A DNA stretch of 64,000 nucleotides, taken from positions 1,364,001-1,428,000 of the forward strand of contig CAWFFW010000001.1 of the NCBI GenBank assembly GCA_963815305.1, written 5' to 3'. Below, piece by piece: positions 47,997-56,927 of the stretch (the first letter of the stretch is position 1; the number at the start of each line of letters is the position of its first letter). Source of the DNA: CAXBID01 sp963815305. Lineage in GTDB: Bacteria; Bacteroidota; Bacteroidia; Flavobacteriales; Flavobacteriaceae. The position numbers and the translations under genes were made by a program. Below the pieces are notes generated by a model. The model made no database searches. It was not told the origin of the DNA and worked only from the letters and a program-made list of their open reading frames with translations.

Positions 47997-48848
47997 TTAT
48001 TCATTGTTAAGTTGCGCTTTATAAAGCTGAATGTTTTCTTTAATATCATCATCAAGCTCAGGCTCTTTAATATCTTTATAAGCGGTCAAAGCATCATACA
48101 TGATTTTGGCTACCAAATAACGAGCTGTGGGTTTATCATCAGCTGGAATATTATACCATGGTGCGTATGGTTTGGATGTTCTGTTTATGGCATCTTCGTA
48201 ACAATCTTGATAACTATCCCAAAGTTTTCTTTCTTTTAAATCACCCGGTGAAAATTTCCAATTTTTTTCTTGTTTATCTAAACGACGAAGCAATCTATTT
48301 TTCTGTTCTTCTTTTGAAAGATTCAAAAAGAATTTAAATATGATAGTGCCATTTTCTGCAAGATGCTTTTCAAAATTATTTATTTGTTCAAAACGCTTAT
48401 CCCAGAAAGCTTCATCTATATCATCTACCGTATTAATATGTGGAATATTTTCACCTAAAATATAACCAGGATGCACTCGAGTTACTAATACATTTTCGTA
48501 ATGTGTTCTGTTAAAAACACCAAATTTCCCTCTGGCTGGAAGCGCTATATAATGCCGCCATAAAAAATCATGTTTTAATTCCAATTCAGTAGGTACTTTA
48601 AAACTATGTACTACAACACCTCTAGCATTAAAATCCTTAAACACTTCACGTATTAAGCTGTCCTTCCCAGCGGTATCCATACCTTGTAAACAAACCAAAA
48701 CGGCATATTTTCCGTGAGCATAAATAGTATCTTGAAGTTCTCCTAACACTTTTCGAACCTCTTTTAGTTCTTTTTTTGCATCTTTAATTACGACTTTAGT
48801 TTCAGAGTTTTTAAGTGCTATTTTTGAGGTTATTTTATAATTATCCAT
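47997..48848 (-). CDS. Polyphosphate kinase 2 family protein (PPK2)
   Basis: 283 residues, one PPK2 domain. Walker A CLQGMDTAGKDSLI (~52-66), SFKVPTELELKHDFLWRH, Walker B-like GVFNRTHYENVLVTRV (~108-124) and the lid RLLRRLDKQEKNWKFSPGDL (~187-206). PPK2 enzymes phosphorylate nucleoside mono- or diphosphates from polyphosphate. A single short domain of this kind suggests class I or III; the class cannot be fixed by eye. It could act with the Ppx/GppA phosphatase at 24367 in polyphosphate turnover. Confidence 0.93.
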   Translation of the reverse strand: MDNYKITSKIALKNSETKVVIKDAKKELKEVRKVLGELQDTIYAHGKYAVLVCLQGMDTAGKDSLIREVFKDFNARGVVVHSFKVPTELELKHDFLWRHYIALPARGKFGVFNRTHYENVLVTRVHPGYILGENIPHINTVDDIDEAFWDKRFEQINNFEKHLAENGTIIFKFFLNLSKEEQKNRLLRRLDKQEKNWKFSPGDLKERKLWDSYQDCYEDAINRTSKPYAPWYNIPADDKPTARYLVAKIMYDALTAYKDIKEPELDDDIKENIQLYKAQLNNE

Positions 48849-49365
48849 AAAAATTTTTTATAAAACTAAATATATAAAATGCAATTGATTTTTTCATCCT
48901 TAATGGTAATTGTTTCAATATCTATTTGCGATACAAAAGCGTTTAAAATTATTAATTTGAAATCATTTGCAGCATCTACGAATACCATCGTTAGGATACC
49001 AGAAAGCTCAAGAAGCGATAAGGACATAAAAAAATTAAATTATATCTTATCCAATAGCAATTTTGAAATGAATGATCTTAGTCCGAAAACATAGCCCGTT
49101 TTTAATTATAAGTTTGAGGATAACAATTTAAAAGAGAGTTTTGCAGTGCCTTTTAAAAATCTGTAAATTATTTATCCATGCTTTTATTGAAAATGAAACC
49201 ATTAATAAGGATAAAAAACTTAGAATCGAAACTTTTTTGAAAACCATAAACACGATGAGTTAAAATAAATTATCGATAAAATTCATATTAATCGGATAAA
49301 ATAATATTAAATTGTAATGTTTTTAATACATTGCAGTCATATTTATTTAATCAACCCCAAACAAA
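48849..49365. other. 517-base gap with possible gene remnant
   Basis: A 71-codon frame at 48879-49094 starts with a signal-like stretch (QLIFSSLMVIVSISICDTKA), and in-frame text continues past its stop to ~49166 (VFNYKFEDNNLKESFAVPF). A second fragment with gene-like composition (FIHAFIENETINKDKKL..., ~49172-49264) follows in another frame. This looks like a small decayed secreted-protein gene. I could not recognise a family, and the region may also be plain non-coding sequence. Confidence 0.25.
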
Positions 49366-50142
49366 ATGAAAAACTACTACTTCTTTTTAGTTTTAATAGT
49401 GTCGTTTTCCTCTAACGGACAAACTCCTTGTGATGATGCAAATTCATATCTTATAAGTGCCTATTCCCATGTTAAAGATGCTTACGACTCGAACAATATA
49501 AGCCATCTAAAGTATTATGCAAATCGATCTATTGAATCTTTTAAGCTCTCTAAAAAAACCTTAAAAGCTTGCGGTTGTGAAGCTGCTCTAGATTTAACCG
49601 ATAAAGGTATAGAAATACTTAAAAAAGTTGAAGATGTTGAGACTTTTGAGGATGGGCGCTTTTTTGTAAAACGTGCTAGAGACTCAAGTAAGCAAAGTGT
49701 TATTGAAATTGATAAATGCACCACAGCTAATTATAACAAGAAAAACCAGAATGAGCTTGAACATGATGTAGAAGTTGATAATAAAGAAAATAACGAACTA
49801 GAGCAATTAAAAAGTGAACAACTAAAACTAAAGCAGCAACAGGAAGCTTTAAAACTGAAAGAAGCACAAATTAAAACTAAACTAGCGGAACAAAAAGATA
49901 AAGAATTGACTATTGAAAAAAAGCAATTAATTATATCCTATAAAAATGCTATAGCATCAAATATTAAGATTTACAATGAAACGTTAAAGATTTGTGATTG
50001 TAACCATAACCTTGTAACCCATATGAATACTTCAGATGATTTATCCTCAGAACATATTGAAGAAATTAAAAAATATTACAATACTAGCTTAAAAGCATTA
50101 GCTTCAGATTATTTATCGCAACTTAATTTATGTTCGAATTAA
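49366..50142 (+). CDS. Secreted Cys-containing coiled-coil protein of unknown function
   Basis: 258 residues. Signal peptide MKNYYFFLVLIVSFSSNGQ. Mature N-terminal helical domain (~20-120) with paired cysteines (TPCDDANSYL, LKACGCEAALDL and EIDKCTT). A Lys/Glu/Gln-rich coiled coil spans ~127-200 (LEQLKSEQLKLKQQQEALKL), and a short end has ICDCNHNL and a final C. The cysteine placement suggests disulphides in the periplasm. Family not recognised. Stand-alone, converging with the NtrC-like gene. Confidence 0.7.
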   Translation: MKNYYFFLVLIVSFSSNGQTPCDDANSYLISAYSHVKDAYDSNNISHLKYYANRSIESFKLSKKTLKACGCEAALDLTDKGIEILKKVEDVETFEDGRFFVKRARDSSKQSVIEIDKCTTANYNKKNQNELEHDVEVDNKENNELEQLKSEQLKLKQQQEALKLKEAQIKTKLAEQKDKELTIEKKQLIISYKNAIASNIKIYNETLKICDCNHNLVTHMNTSDDLSSEHIEEIKKYYNTSLKALASDYLSQLNLCSN

Positions 50143-50235
50143 AACTTCTGGAGTTTTACGAAAAGTGAAGCTTTTTAAATATCCTTAAAGTCATATTCTG
50201 TGCCATTGAAAACGATTTTTAAGTCGGTCTCGTTT

Positions 50236-51399
50236 TTATTTACTAGCAAACAGCTTTACATCATTTTCGCTAACTTCACTACCGCCAAGTATAATGAGGC
50301 GTTCTATAACATTACGAAGTTCTCTAATATTGCCCGTCCAATCATACTCTTGAAGTAATTTGATAGCCTTATCTGAAAATGCTTTTTTAGAAGTACCTTG
50401 TTCATTCGAAATCTTCTCAGAAAAATAATTGACTAACAACGGAATATCGCTACGTCTTTCATTTAATGATGGTACTTTAATTAAAATAACCGCTAATCTG
50501 TGATATAAATCCTCACGAAATCTGCCATTTTCAATTTCCTTTTTTAAGTTTTTATTGGTTGCTGCTATAACACGAACATCAACTTTTATATCTCTATCGC
50601 TACCAACACGCTGAATTCTACTTTCTTGAAGCGCACGAAGCACTTTAGCTTGGGCTGATAAACTCATATCACCTATTTCATCAAGAAAAATGGTTCCACC
50701 GTTTGCTGCTTCAAATTTGCCAGCTCTGTCTTTATTAGCACTAGTAAAAGCACCTTTTACATGACCAAATAATTCGCTTTCAATAAGTTCGCTGGGTATG
50801 GCAGCGCAATTTACTTCAATCAAATTACCTTTAGCTCTCTCACTTTTTTCATGCAACCAATGTGCCACCAATTCTTTACCTGTTCCATTAGGACCAGTAA
50901 TTAAAACACGAGCATCCGTTGGCGCCACTTTATCAATAATATCCTTAATTTGAGAAATAGCATCACTCTCCCCTATCATCTCGTATTGCTTACTAACTTT
51001 CTTTTTAAGAATTTTATTTTCAATAACTAGCTCTTTTCTATCTAAAGCATTACGAACTGTATTTAAAAGTCTATTTAAATCGGGTGGTTTAGATATATAG
51101 TCAAAAGCGCCCATCCGCATAGTGTTAACGGCTGTATCTAAATCGCCATGACCTGAAATCATTACAATGGGTATTTCTGGTTTTATTTTCTTTACGGCTT
51201 CCAATACTTCAACACCATCCATTTTTGGCATTTTGATATCGCATAGTATTAAATCGTAATCATCATTTTTAATTTTCTCAATCCCTGATAAACCATCTTC
51301 GGCTTCTTCAACTTGATAAGCTTCATTTTCTTCAGAAAGTATTTTTACAAGTACACGACGTATTGCAGCTTCATCTTCTATTACTAATATTTTTGACAT
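50236..51399 (-). CDS. NtrC-like sigma-54 AAA+ response regulator lacking a DNA-binding domain
   Basis: 387 residues. Receiver domain (~1-120): IEDE (~8-10), phospho-Asp in LILCDIKMP (~54), VMISGHGD and YISKPPD. AAA+ domain (~145-380): Walker A ITGPNGTGKE, ESELFGHVKGAFTSA, Walker B GGTIFLDEIGDM, arginine finger region FREDLYHRL and sensor 2 TGNIRELRNVIERL. Two oddities: the sigma-54-contact loop reads GAFTSA instead of GAFTGA, and the protein ends shortly after sensor 2 with no Fis-type HTH. Last gene of a five-gene operon with an ABC exporter, MscS and a DUF6268 barrel, two bases after the barrel gene. A cognate kinase is not adjacent. Confidence 0.9.
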   Translation of the reverse strand: MSKILVIEDEAAIRRVLVKILSEENEAYQVEEAEDGLSGIEKIKNDDYDLILCDIKMPKMDGVEVLEAVKKIKPEIPIVMISGHGDLDTAVNTMRMGAFDYISKPPDLNRLLNTVRNALDRKELVIENKILKKKVSKQYEMIGESDAISQIKDIIDKVAPTDARVLITGPNGTGKELVAHWLHEKSERAKGNLIEVNCAAIPSELIESELFGHVKGAFTSANKDRAGKFEAANGGTIFLDEIGDMSLSAQAKVLRALQESRIQRVGSDRDIKVDVRVIAATNKNLKKEIENGRFREDLYHRLAVILIKVPSLNERRSDIPLLVNYFSEKISNEQGTSKKAFSDKAIKLLQEYDWTGNIRELRNVIERLIILGGSEVSENDVKLFASK

Positions 51400-51401
51400 A
51401 T

Positions 51402-52286
51402 TTATATTTTAAATTTAATACCTGTTCTTAAGTAAAAGGCATTTAAGTCATCTAATTTAAAAACTTCATCTCTATTATCATTACGTAAAACGTTATTTAA
51501 TCTAAAAGTGTAACCTGTATACAAATAACCTACCAAATGTTTTGAAAGTAAATATTCGTATCCTAAACCACCAACCGCTACTGAAAGTGAAATATTATCT
51601 ACACTTTGTCCATTAATTACAGACGGCTCCTGTAAATGTGCTAGATAACCATCTAATCCTACAAAGGCTTGTAAATTATTTTTAGCATTAATGGCATATT
51701 TAATGTTAGATTTTGGTACGCCTGCATTAAAACTCCAGGTTTCGTTTATTTCTCTAAAATAACTCACAAAAGGTAATGGAAATGGTAGACCGGTTGTGGC
51801 ATTGTATGTTAAACCTAAAATCAATCGGTAAGGGCGTTTTAAATTTTCATCCTTAGTTCTATCTGCAATAATAAAAACGCCACCATTAACAAAAAAATCA
51901 TCCGATGATAATTTTGTTGTTAATGTCGATGCTATTCTTGGGTTAAACTTTACTCCAAATCGCCAAGTTTCATTCCATTTAAAAGTATAACCAATATTTA
52001 AATCTATAATATGAATCTTGTCTAAATATGAGGTATCAAAAGGATAGTTATCTTCAAGGTTAAGCAAAACACGGTTATACTCTCCACCAATAATAAAATA
52101 CGTATCGTTTTTAACTTCAATGGGGTAATTTAACAGCGCACGTAATCTGGTATATTGATCTTCAGAATTACTCTTTGGAATAAATGAATATTCTAGTCGT
52201 GCTAAATCTGTAAGTTGAGCATGAGCAAAATGGTATAAAAAGAATATACTAGACATTAAAATTATCCTATTTCTTTTAAATTTCAT
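51402..52286 (-). CDS. DUF6268-type outer-membrane beta-barrel protein
   Basis: 294 residues with a signal peptide (ending LYHFAHA-Q). The rest is a run of amphipathic beta strands with aromatic girdles (YFIIGGEYNRVLLNL, IIDLNIGYTFKWNETW, YRLILGLTYNATTG, LVGYLYTGYTFRLNNVL) and ends in FYLRTGIKFKI, a C-terminal strand typical of outer-membrane barrels. Function unknown. Sits between the MscS and NtrC-like genes in one operon. Confidence 0.75.
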   Translation of the reverse strand: MKFKRNRIILMSSIFFLYHFAHAQLTDLARLEYSFIPKSNSEDQYTRLRALLNYPIEVKNDTYFIIGGEYNRVLLNLEDNYPFDTSYLDKIHIIDLNIGYTFKWNETWRFGVKFNPRIASTLTTKLSSDDFFVNGGVFIIADRTKDENLKRPYRLILGLTYNATTGLPFPLPFVSYFREINETWSFNAGVPKSNIKYAINAKNNLQAFVGLDGYLAHLQEPSVINGQSVDNISLSVAVGGLGYEYLLSKHLVGYLYTGYTFRLNNVLRNDNRDEVFKLDDLNAFYLRTGIKFKI

Positions 52287-52301
52287 AATTCAAATTCTGG
52301 A

Positions 52302-53249
52302 TTACTTGTTATCAATATTATAATCTGTATTGTTTTTAAATCGAATATTTTGATTAGGTTTTTGAATGATATGAATATCTCTTTGAGGAAACGGAATGGT
52401 GACATTATTTTCTCTGAATAATCTATCAATTTCAAAACGAATATCACTTTTAGGAAATTGTACTTTAAAACTATCTGCTACGGTAAATACGATTTTAAAG
52501 TTTAATGAGCTGTCACCAAAATTCGTGAATACCACTGTAGGTTCAGGCTCACTTATTACCTCGGGATGCGTGCTAGCAGCTTGTAGCAATATTTTTTTTA
52601 CTAATTGCACATCGCTCCCATAAGCAACACCAACCTCAACGGATTCTCTTGTGGTTGTGCCGTTTTGAGTCCAATTATACAAACTATTTTCTAGGTATAA
52701 GTGATTTGGAATTATTAAAACTTTATTGTCTATAGTTACGGCGCGTGTTGTTCTTAATTTAATTTCTTCCACCCGACCAACTTTATCATCTATTTCAATG
52801 ATATCTCCAACATGAACTGATTGATCTATCAAGATAAATACTCCCGAAATAATATCTTGAAATAGTGTTTGAAGCGCTAAACCAACGCCGATTAATAACG
52901 CCGCAGAAGCTGCAAATACAGCGGTTACATCAATACCTATAGAATCTAATACAATTAATAAAACAATAACATAGATAATCCATCTTGCAAAAGAAAACAC
53001 GGTTACAAATTTAACTTTGTCGTCTTTTGGCATGTTACGAGTTACTAATCTTCTTATCCACCGTAAAAGATATGTAGTTAGTATTAATATTAAAAGTACT
53101 AATAGAACATATTTTACTTTTAAAACACCAGTAATATTATCCTGATTATCAGTAAACTCGAATAATTTATAATTAAGAAATTCAACAAATTTTTCCCATA
53201 GGGAACTCTCCTTAATAGCTTCCTCGATTTTTTCTAAATCTTGATTCAT
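52302..53249 (-). CDS. MscS-family mechanosensitive ion channel
   Basis: 315 residues. Transmembrane helices near ~45-65 and ~85-105, then the pore helix and beta domain: FAASAALLIGVGLALQTLFQ (~115-134), DIISGVFILIDQSVHVGD (~135-152), IEEIKLRTT-like VEEIKLRTTRAVTID and VGVAYGSDVQ. Releases small solutes on hypo-osmotic shock. It starts one base before the permease stop (reading on minus), so it is translationally coupled to the ABC permease. Its sibling genes suggest a role in envelope stress. Confidence 0.9.
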   Translation of the reverse strand: MNQDLEKIEEAIKESSLWEKFVEFLNYKLFEFTDNQDNITGVLKVKYVLLVLLILILTTYLLRWIRRLVTRNMPKDDKVKFVTVFSFARWIIYVIVLLIVLDSIGIDVTAVFAASAALLIGVGLALQTLFQDIISGVFILIDQSVHVGDIIEIDDKVGRVEEIKLRTTRAVTIDNKVLIIPNHLYLENSLYNWTQNGTTTRESVEVGVAYGSDVQLVKKILLQAASTHPEVISEPEPTVVFTNFGDSSLNFKIVFTVADSFKVQFPKSDIRFEIDRLFRENNVTIPFPQRDIHIIQKPNQNIRFKNNTDYNIDNK

Positions 53250-53250
53250 T

Positions 53251-54564
53251 TCAATATTTTATCCATTTAATAAGTTCTTTGTAGCTTGGTTTTTTTCCAT
53301 ACATTAAAATACCCACTCTATATATTTTGGCTGCAAACCATACCGTAAACATAAATGTGCCAACCAATAAACCAAATGATAGTAATTGCTGCCATAAAGG
53401 TACACCAAAAGGGATACGCATGAGCATAACAACTGGTGAGGTAAGCGGTATAAACGAAAACACCGTTGAAATAGTACCATGCGGATCTTCAATTACTGTA
53501 AATATCCCAACGTAAACGGCCAAAATTAAAGGCATTATAATAGGTAGCATAAATTGTTGTGTATCAGTTTCATTATCAACAGCAGCACCAATAGCAGCAT
53601 AAAATGAGCTATACAATAAATAACCTCCAATAAAAAAAAATATAAAAGCCACAACTAAATTAGCAATAGGTAAATTATAAAAAGATGCCATCACATTTTG
53701 AACTTGCGTATTTATATCAGAATTTTCCATGGCCTGTTGCATCATTTCTTGTTGCGGAGTTTGTATTTGAGCCATATCTATACCAAAAATTAGCGATATA
53801 ATACTTACTAAAATACCTCCTAAAATGAGCCATATAACAAACTGTGTTATACCTGCTAATGAAGTTCCAATAATTTTGCCAAGCATCAGCTGTACAGGTT
53901 TTACGGACGATATTATAACCTCGATGATACGGCTTGTTTTCTCTTCTATGATACTTCGCATTATCATATTGCCATAAATAATAATGAACATAAACAATAA
54001 ATAACCCGCAGCCCCTCCAAAAACGAGTTTGACTACACTATCAGTTTTTGATGTTTTTTGGCCTTCAAAACTTTCTTGCTGAATAGTAACATTGACTTTG
54101 GAATCTTTTAAGATCTCAACATCAATACCTTTATTTATTCTATTTTGAGTTGTCAACTCCGTTTGAATTTTACTTTCTAAATCTGAAATGACATTAATAG
54201 ACGGTGATTCCTCTGAATAGAAGTTAATTTTATTTGGTACAGACTCAAGATTATCAATGTTCTCAATATGTAATAACCCATAACTTTCAGTTTCTTTTGA
54301 AAACGTTTTTGCATCTTCAAGCGACATATTATTTAAAATGGTATAGGTTGTATTACCAGAATTTTTAAAGATATCTTCAACTAATCCTGATTCGTCTAAA
54401 ACCGAAATAATCCGTATTTTATCTTTATTAATTTGAGACAAATAACCTACAACTGCAATAAAAGCAATGAATATCATGGGGCTTAAAAAAGTCATAATTA
54501 TGAATGACTTATTCTTAACCTTAGTTAAATACTCGCGTTTTATGATGAGTGGTAAATGATTCAT
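53251..54564 (-). CDS. ABC-2-type permease (NatB-like Na+/multidrug exporter family)
   Basis: 437 residues. N-terminal helix (SFIIMTFLSPMIFIAFIAVV, ~19-38), a large extracytoplasmic domain (~45-180), then five or six helices (AGYLLFMFIIIYGNMIMRSI ~185, ITQFVIWLILGGILVSII ~240, LVVAFIFFFIGGYLLYSSF ~305, FMLPIIMPLILAVYVGIFTV ~343) and RIPFGVPLWQQLLS. The motif RSIIEEKTSRIIEVIISSVKP is characteristic of NatB/YhaP-type permeases. Paired with the ATPase gene four bases upstream. Confidence 0.88.
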   Translation of the reverse strand: MNHLPLIIKREYLTKVKNKSFIIMTFLSPMIFIAFIAVVGYLSQINKDKIRIISVLDESGLVEDIFKNSGNTTYTILNNMSLEDAKTFSKETESYGLLHIENIDNLESVPNKINFYSEESPSINVISDLESKIQTELTTQNRINKGIDVEILKDSKVNVTIQQESFEGQKTSKTDSVVKLVFGGAAGYLLFMFIIIYGNMIMRSIIEEKTSRIIEVIISSVKPVQLMLGKIIGTSLAGITQFVIWLILGGILVSIISLIFGIDMAQIQTPQQEMMQQAMENSDINTQVQNVMASFYNLPIANLVVAFIFFFIGGYLLYSSFYAAIGAAVDNETDTQQFMLPIIMPLILAVYVGIFTVIEDPHGTISTVFSFIPLTSPVVMLMRIPFGVPLWQQLLSFGLLVGTFMFTVWFAAKIYRVGILMYGKKPSYKELIKWIKY

Positions 54565-54568
54565 AACA

Positions 54569-55495
54569 CTAATTATTCTTTACAGTTTGAATAAAAATAT
54601 CGTTAACACTGGGTATGAGTTCAACAAAATGAGACACTTCACCCTTTGAGGTTAAATAAGCTAACAAATTATTTGACGTTTCATTATTTGCTAATTTAAT
54701 GTTCAATTTTAACTCGTTTTCTAACGTTTTAAAATGAGCAGGCGTCACATCAAATTTATCTGATAATTCTTTATGTAAAATGATATTATCGTTGGTTCTT
54801 ATACCAACTTCAAAGGTATTTGATTTGTATTTACGTTTTATATCAACTAATTTACCATCAAGTATTTTATTTGATTTATGAATAAGAGCAATATCATCAC
54901 ACAACTCCTCAACCGATTCCATTCTATGCGTTGAAAAAATTACGGTTGCTCCATCTTCCCGTAAACGTAAGATTTCATCTTTTATTAAATTCGCATTTAT
55001 AGGATCGAAACCTGAGAATGGTTCATCAAAAATTAATAGTTTGGGCTGATGTAAAACCGTAACTACGAATTGTATTTTTTGAGCCATCCCTTTTGATAGT
55101 TCTTGAATTTTCTTATTCCACCAATCGCCAATTTCTAAACGTTCAAACCAATATTTTAAACGTGTTTTAGCTTCTGCTTTACTTAATCCTTTTAATTGCG
55201 CGAGATACAAAGCTTGCTCGCCAACCTTCATAGATTTATATAAACCGCGTTCTTCGGGTAAATAACCAATATTTGTAACATGATGTGGGCTTAATGATTC
55301 GCCATCCAAAATTACAGTTCCTGAATCTGGCATTGTGATTTGATTGATAACACGAATAAGTGTTGTTTTTCCTGCCCCATTAGGGCCTAATAAACCAAAA
55401 ATACTTCCTTTTGGAACTGTAATTGATACATTATTTAGGGCTTTAAAGTCTCCGAAATTTTTAGAAACTTCGTTAACTTCTAGTAAATTATTCAT
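54569..55495 (-). CDS. ABC transporter ATP-binding protein (NatA-like)
   Basis: 308 residues from ATG 55495 (MNNLLEVNEVSKNFG). A longer frame from 55663 gives an implausible hydrophobic N-terminus and would overlap a terminator, so it is rejected. Walker A GLLGPNGAGKTTL (~36-48), ELSKGMAQKIQFV signature (~135), Walker B LLIFDEPFSGFDP (~155) and H-loop STHRMESVE. C-terminal extension of ~85 residues. First gene of the five-gene operon running to 50236; it follows two terminators that separate it from dnaJ. Confidence 0.9.
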   Translation of the reverse strand: MNNLLEVNEVSKNFGDFKALNNVSITVPKGSIFGLLGPNGAGKTTLIRVINQITMPDSGTVILDGESLSPHHVTNIGYLPEERGLYKSMKVGEQALYLAQLKGLSKAEAKTRLKYWFERLEIGDWWNKKIQELSKGMAQKIQFVVTVLHQPKLLIFDEPFSGFDPINANLIKDEILRLREDGATVIFSTHRMESVEELCDDIALIHKSNKILDGKLVDIKRKYKSNTFEVGIRTNDNIILHKELSDKFDVTPAHFKTLENELKLNIKLANNETSNNLLAYLTSKGEVSHFVELIPSVNDIFIQTVKNN

Positions 55496-55592
55496 GGTAT
55501 GTTTTAATTGACAAGCTTTTTTTGTAAATATATTAAATGTAACAAAGCAACATAGTGAATTAAGTAAATAAAAAACTATTAACAAAATGCTT

Positions 55593-55630
55593 ATAAAAAC
55601 AAAACCCACCCTTAAAAAATTAAGGATGGG
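55593..55630 (-). terminator. Terminator between dnaJ and the ABC operon (second)
   Basis: On minus, an 11-bp stem CCCATCCTTAA / TTAAGGGTGGG (one G-T pair) is followed by TTTTGTTTTT. Transcripts running out of grpE-dnaJ should stop here. Confidence 0.65.
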
Positions 55631-55742
55631 AAAAAAATTGCTATGAAAAAGAAAAATTACCACTAAAATTAATTAGTGATACATCAAATATAGTTTTTTT
55701 TTTAAACTAATAGCAAAACTATTAGATAAGTTATTACAGAAA

Positions 55743-55771
55743 TAAAAAAATTCCGTTATCGAACGGTATTT
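55743..55771 (-). terminator. Terminator immediately after dnaJ (first)
   Basis: On minus, the stem ACCGTT / AACGGA-type inverted repeat (CCGTT-CGAT-AACGG core, extended with one mismatch) is followed by a T-run. It lies 26 bases downstream of the dnaJ stop. Confidence 0.7.
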
Positions 55772-55796
55772 CTTATTTTACTTAAATTATTTTCAA

Positions 55797-56918
55797 CTAA
55801 GAAAACATATCCTTCACTTTTTCAAAAAAAGATTTGTCTGAACTTTCTGGCTTAGGCTCAAAATGTTCGTCGTTCTGCATCAATTCGAAAAAATCTTTTT
55901 GTTCTTTGCTTAATGTTTTTGGTGTCCAAACATTAACATGTACTAAAAGGTCTCCTTTACCATATCCATTAATACTTGGAATACCTTTTCCGCTTAAGCG
56001 CAAAATTTTACCAGACTGCACTCCTGCTTCAACCTTAATACGCACTTTACCTGTAACCGTATCAATTTCTTTTGAGGTTCCTAAAACTGCATCTGGATAA
56101 CTTACGTACAAATCATAATGTAAATTATCACCCTCACGTTGTAATTTTTCATGATCTATTTCTTCAATGGCAACTAATAAATCACCAGAAATCCCATTAC
56201 CTGGGGCTTCATTTCCTTTTCCTGAAACTTTAAGTTGCATACCATCAACCACTCCCGCAGGGATTTTAATGGATACCGTTTCTTCGGCAAGCTTTAAACC
56301 TTGAGCATCTGCATCGGCTGGTTTTTTATCAATAATTTGTCCCGCACCCCCACATTCATTACAAGGTGATGAGGTTTGCATTCTTCCTAAAATAGTATTT
56401 GCAATTCGGGTTACTTGGCCGCTACCATTACATGTAGAACAGGTTTTATAAGTAGTACCGGGTGCTTGTACTTTACGTTTTACTTTTATTTTCTTTTCTA
56501 CACCATTAGCAATTTCTTCTAGAGTAAGCCTTACTCTAATTCGTAAATTACTTCCTTTAACTCGTCGCTGACCACCGCCACCGCCAAAGCCAGAGAAGCC
56601 GCCACTGAAGCCTCCACCACCAAAGATATCTCCAAACTGACTGAATATGTCATCCATATTCATACCGCCGCCTCCAAAGCCGCCGCCACCGTTTTCAAAA
56701 GCTTGGTGACCGAATTGATCATATCTTGCTTTCTTATCAGCGTTACTTAAAACTTCATAAGCCTCAGCTGCTTCTTTAAATTTAGACTCAGCCGTTTTAT
56801 CATCAGGGTTTTTATCGGGGTGAAATTCAATAGCTTTTTTTCTGTAAGCTTTTTTTATTTCAGCAGCAGTTGCGCCTTTACTAATTCCTAATATTTCGTA
56901 ATAATCTCTTTTTGCCAT
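55797..56918 (-). CDS. dnaJ: Molecular chaperone DnaJ (Hsp40)
   Basis: 373 residues. J domain 1-70 with HPD at ~33-35 (AIEFHPDKNPDD), Gly/Phe-rich region ~75-112 and then the cysteine-rich zone. This zone has only two CxxCxGxG motifs (CSTCNGSG and CNECGGAG) rather than the four of E. coli DnaJ, so just one zinc centre can form. The substrate-binding barrel and dimerisation part follow (ETVSIKIPAGV, RLSGKGIPSINGYGKGDLLV). It stimulates DnaK ATPase in protein folding. Directly downstream of grpE, nine bases between the genes. Confidence 0.96.
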   Translation of the reverse strand: MAKRDYYEILGISKGATAAEIKKAYRKKAIEFHPDKNPDDKTAESKFKEAAEAYEVLSNADKKARYDQFGHQAFENGGGGFGGGGMNMDDIFSQFGDIFGGGGFSGGFSGFGGGGGQRRVKGSNLRIRVRLTLEEIANGVEKKIKVKRKVQAPGTTYKTCSTCNGSGQVTRIANTILGRMQTSSPCNECGGAGQIIDKKPADADAQGLKLAEETVSIKIPAGVVDGMQLKVSGKGNEAPGNGISGDLLVAIEEIDHEKLQREGDNLHYDLYVSYPDAVLGTSKEIDTVTGKVRIKVEAGVQSGKILRLSGKGIPSINGYGKGDLLVHVNVWTPKTLSKEQKDFFELMQNDEHFEPKPESSDKSFFEKVKDMFS

Positions 56919-56927
56919 GGTTTTAAT

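Noticed and set aside
55496..55663. Longer N-terminus for the NatA-like ATPase
   Set aside because: Contains a terminator hairpin and a hydrophobic stretch without homology; the family start is MNNLLEVNEVSKNFG at 55495.
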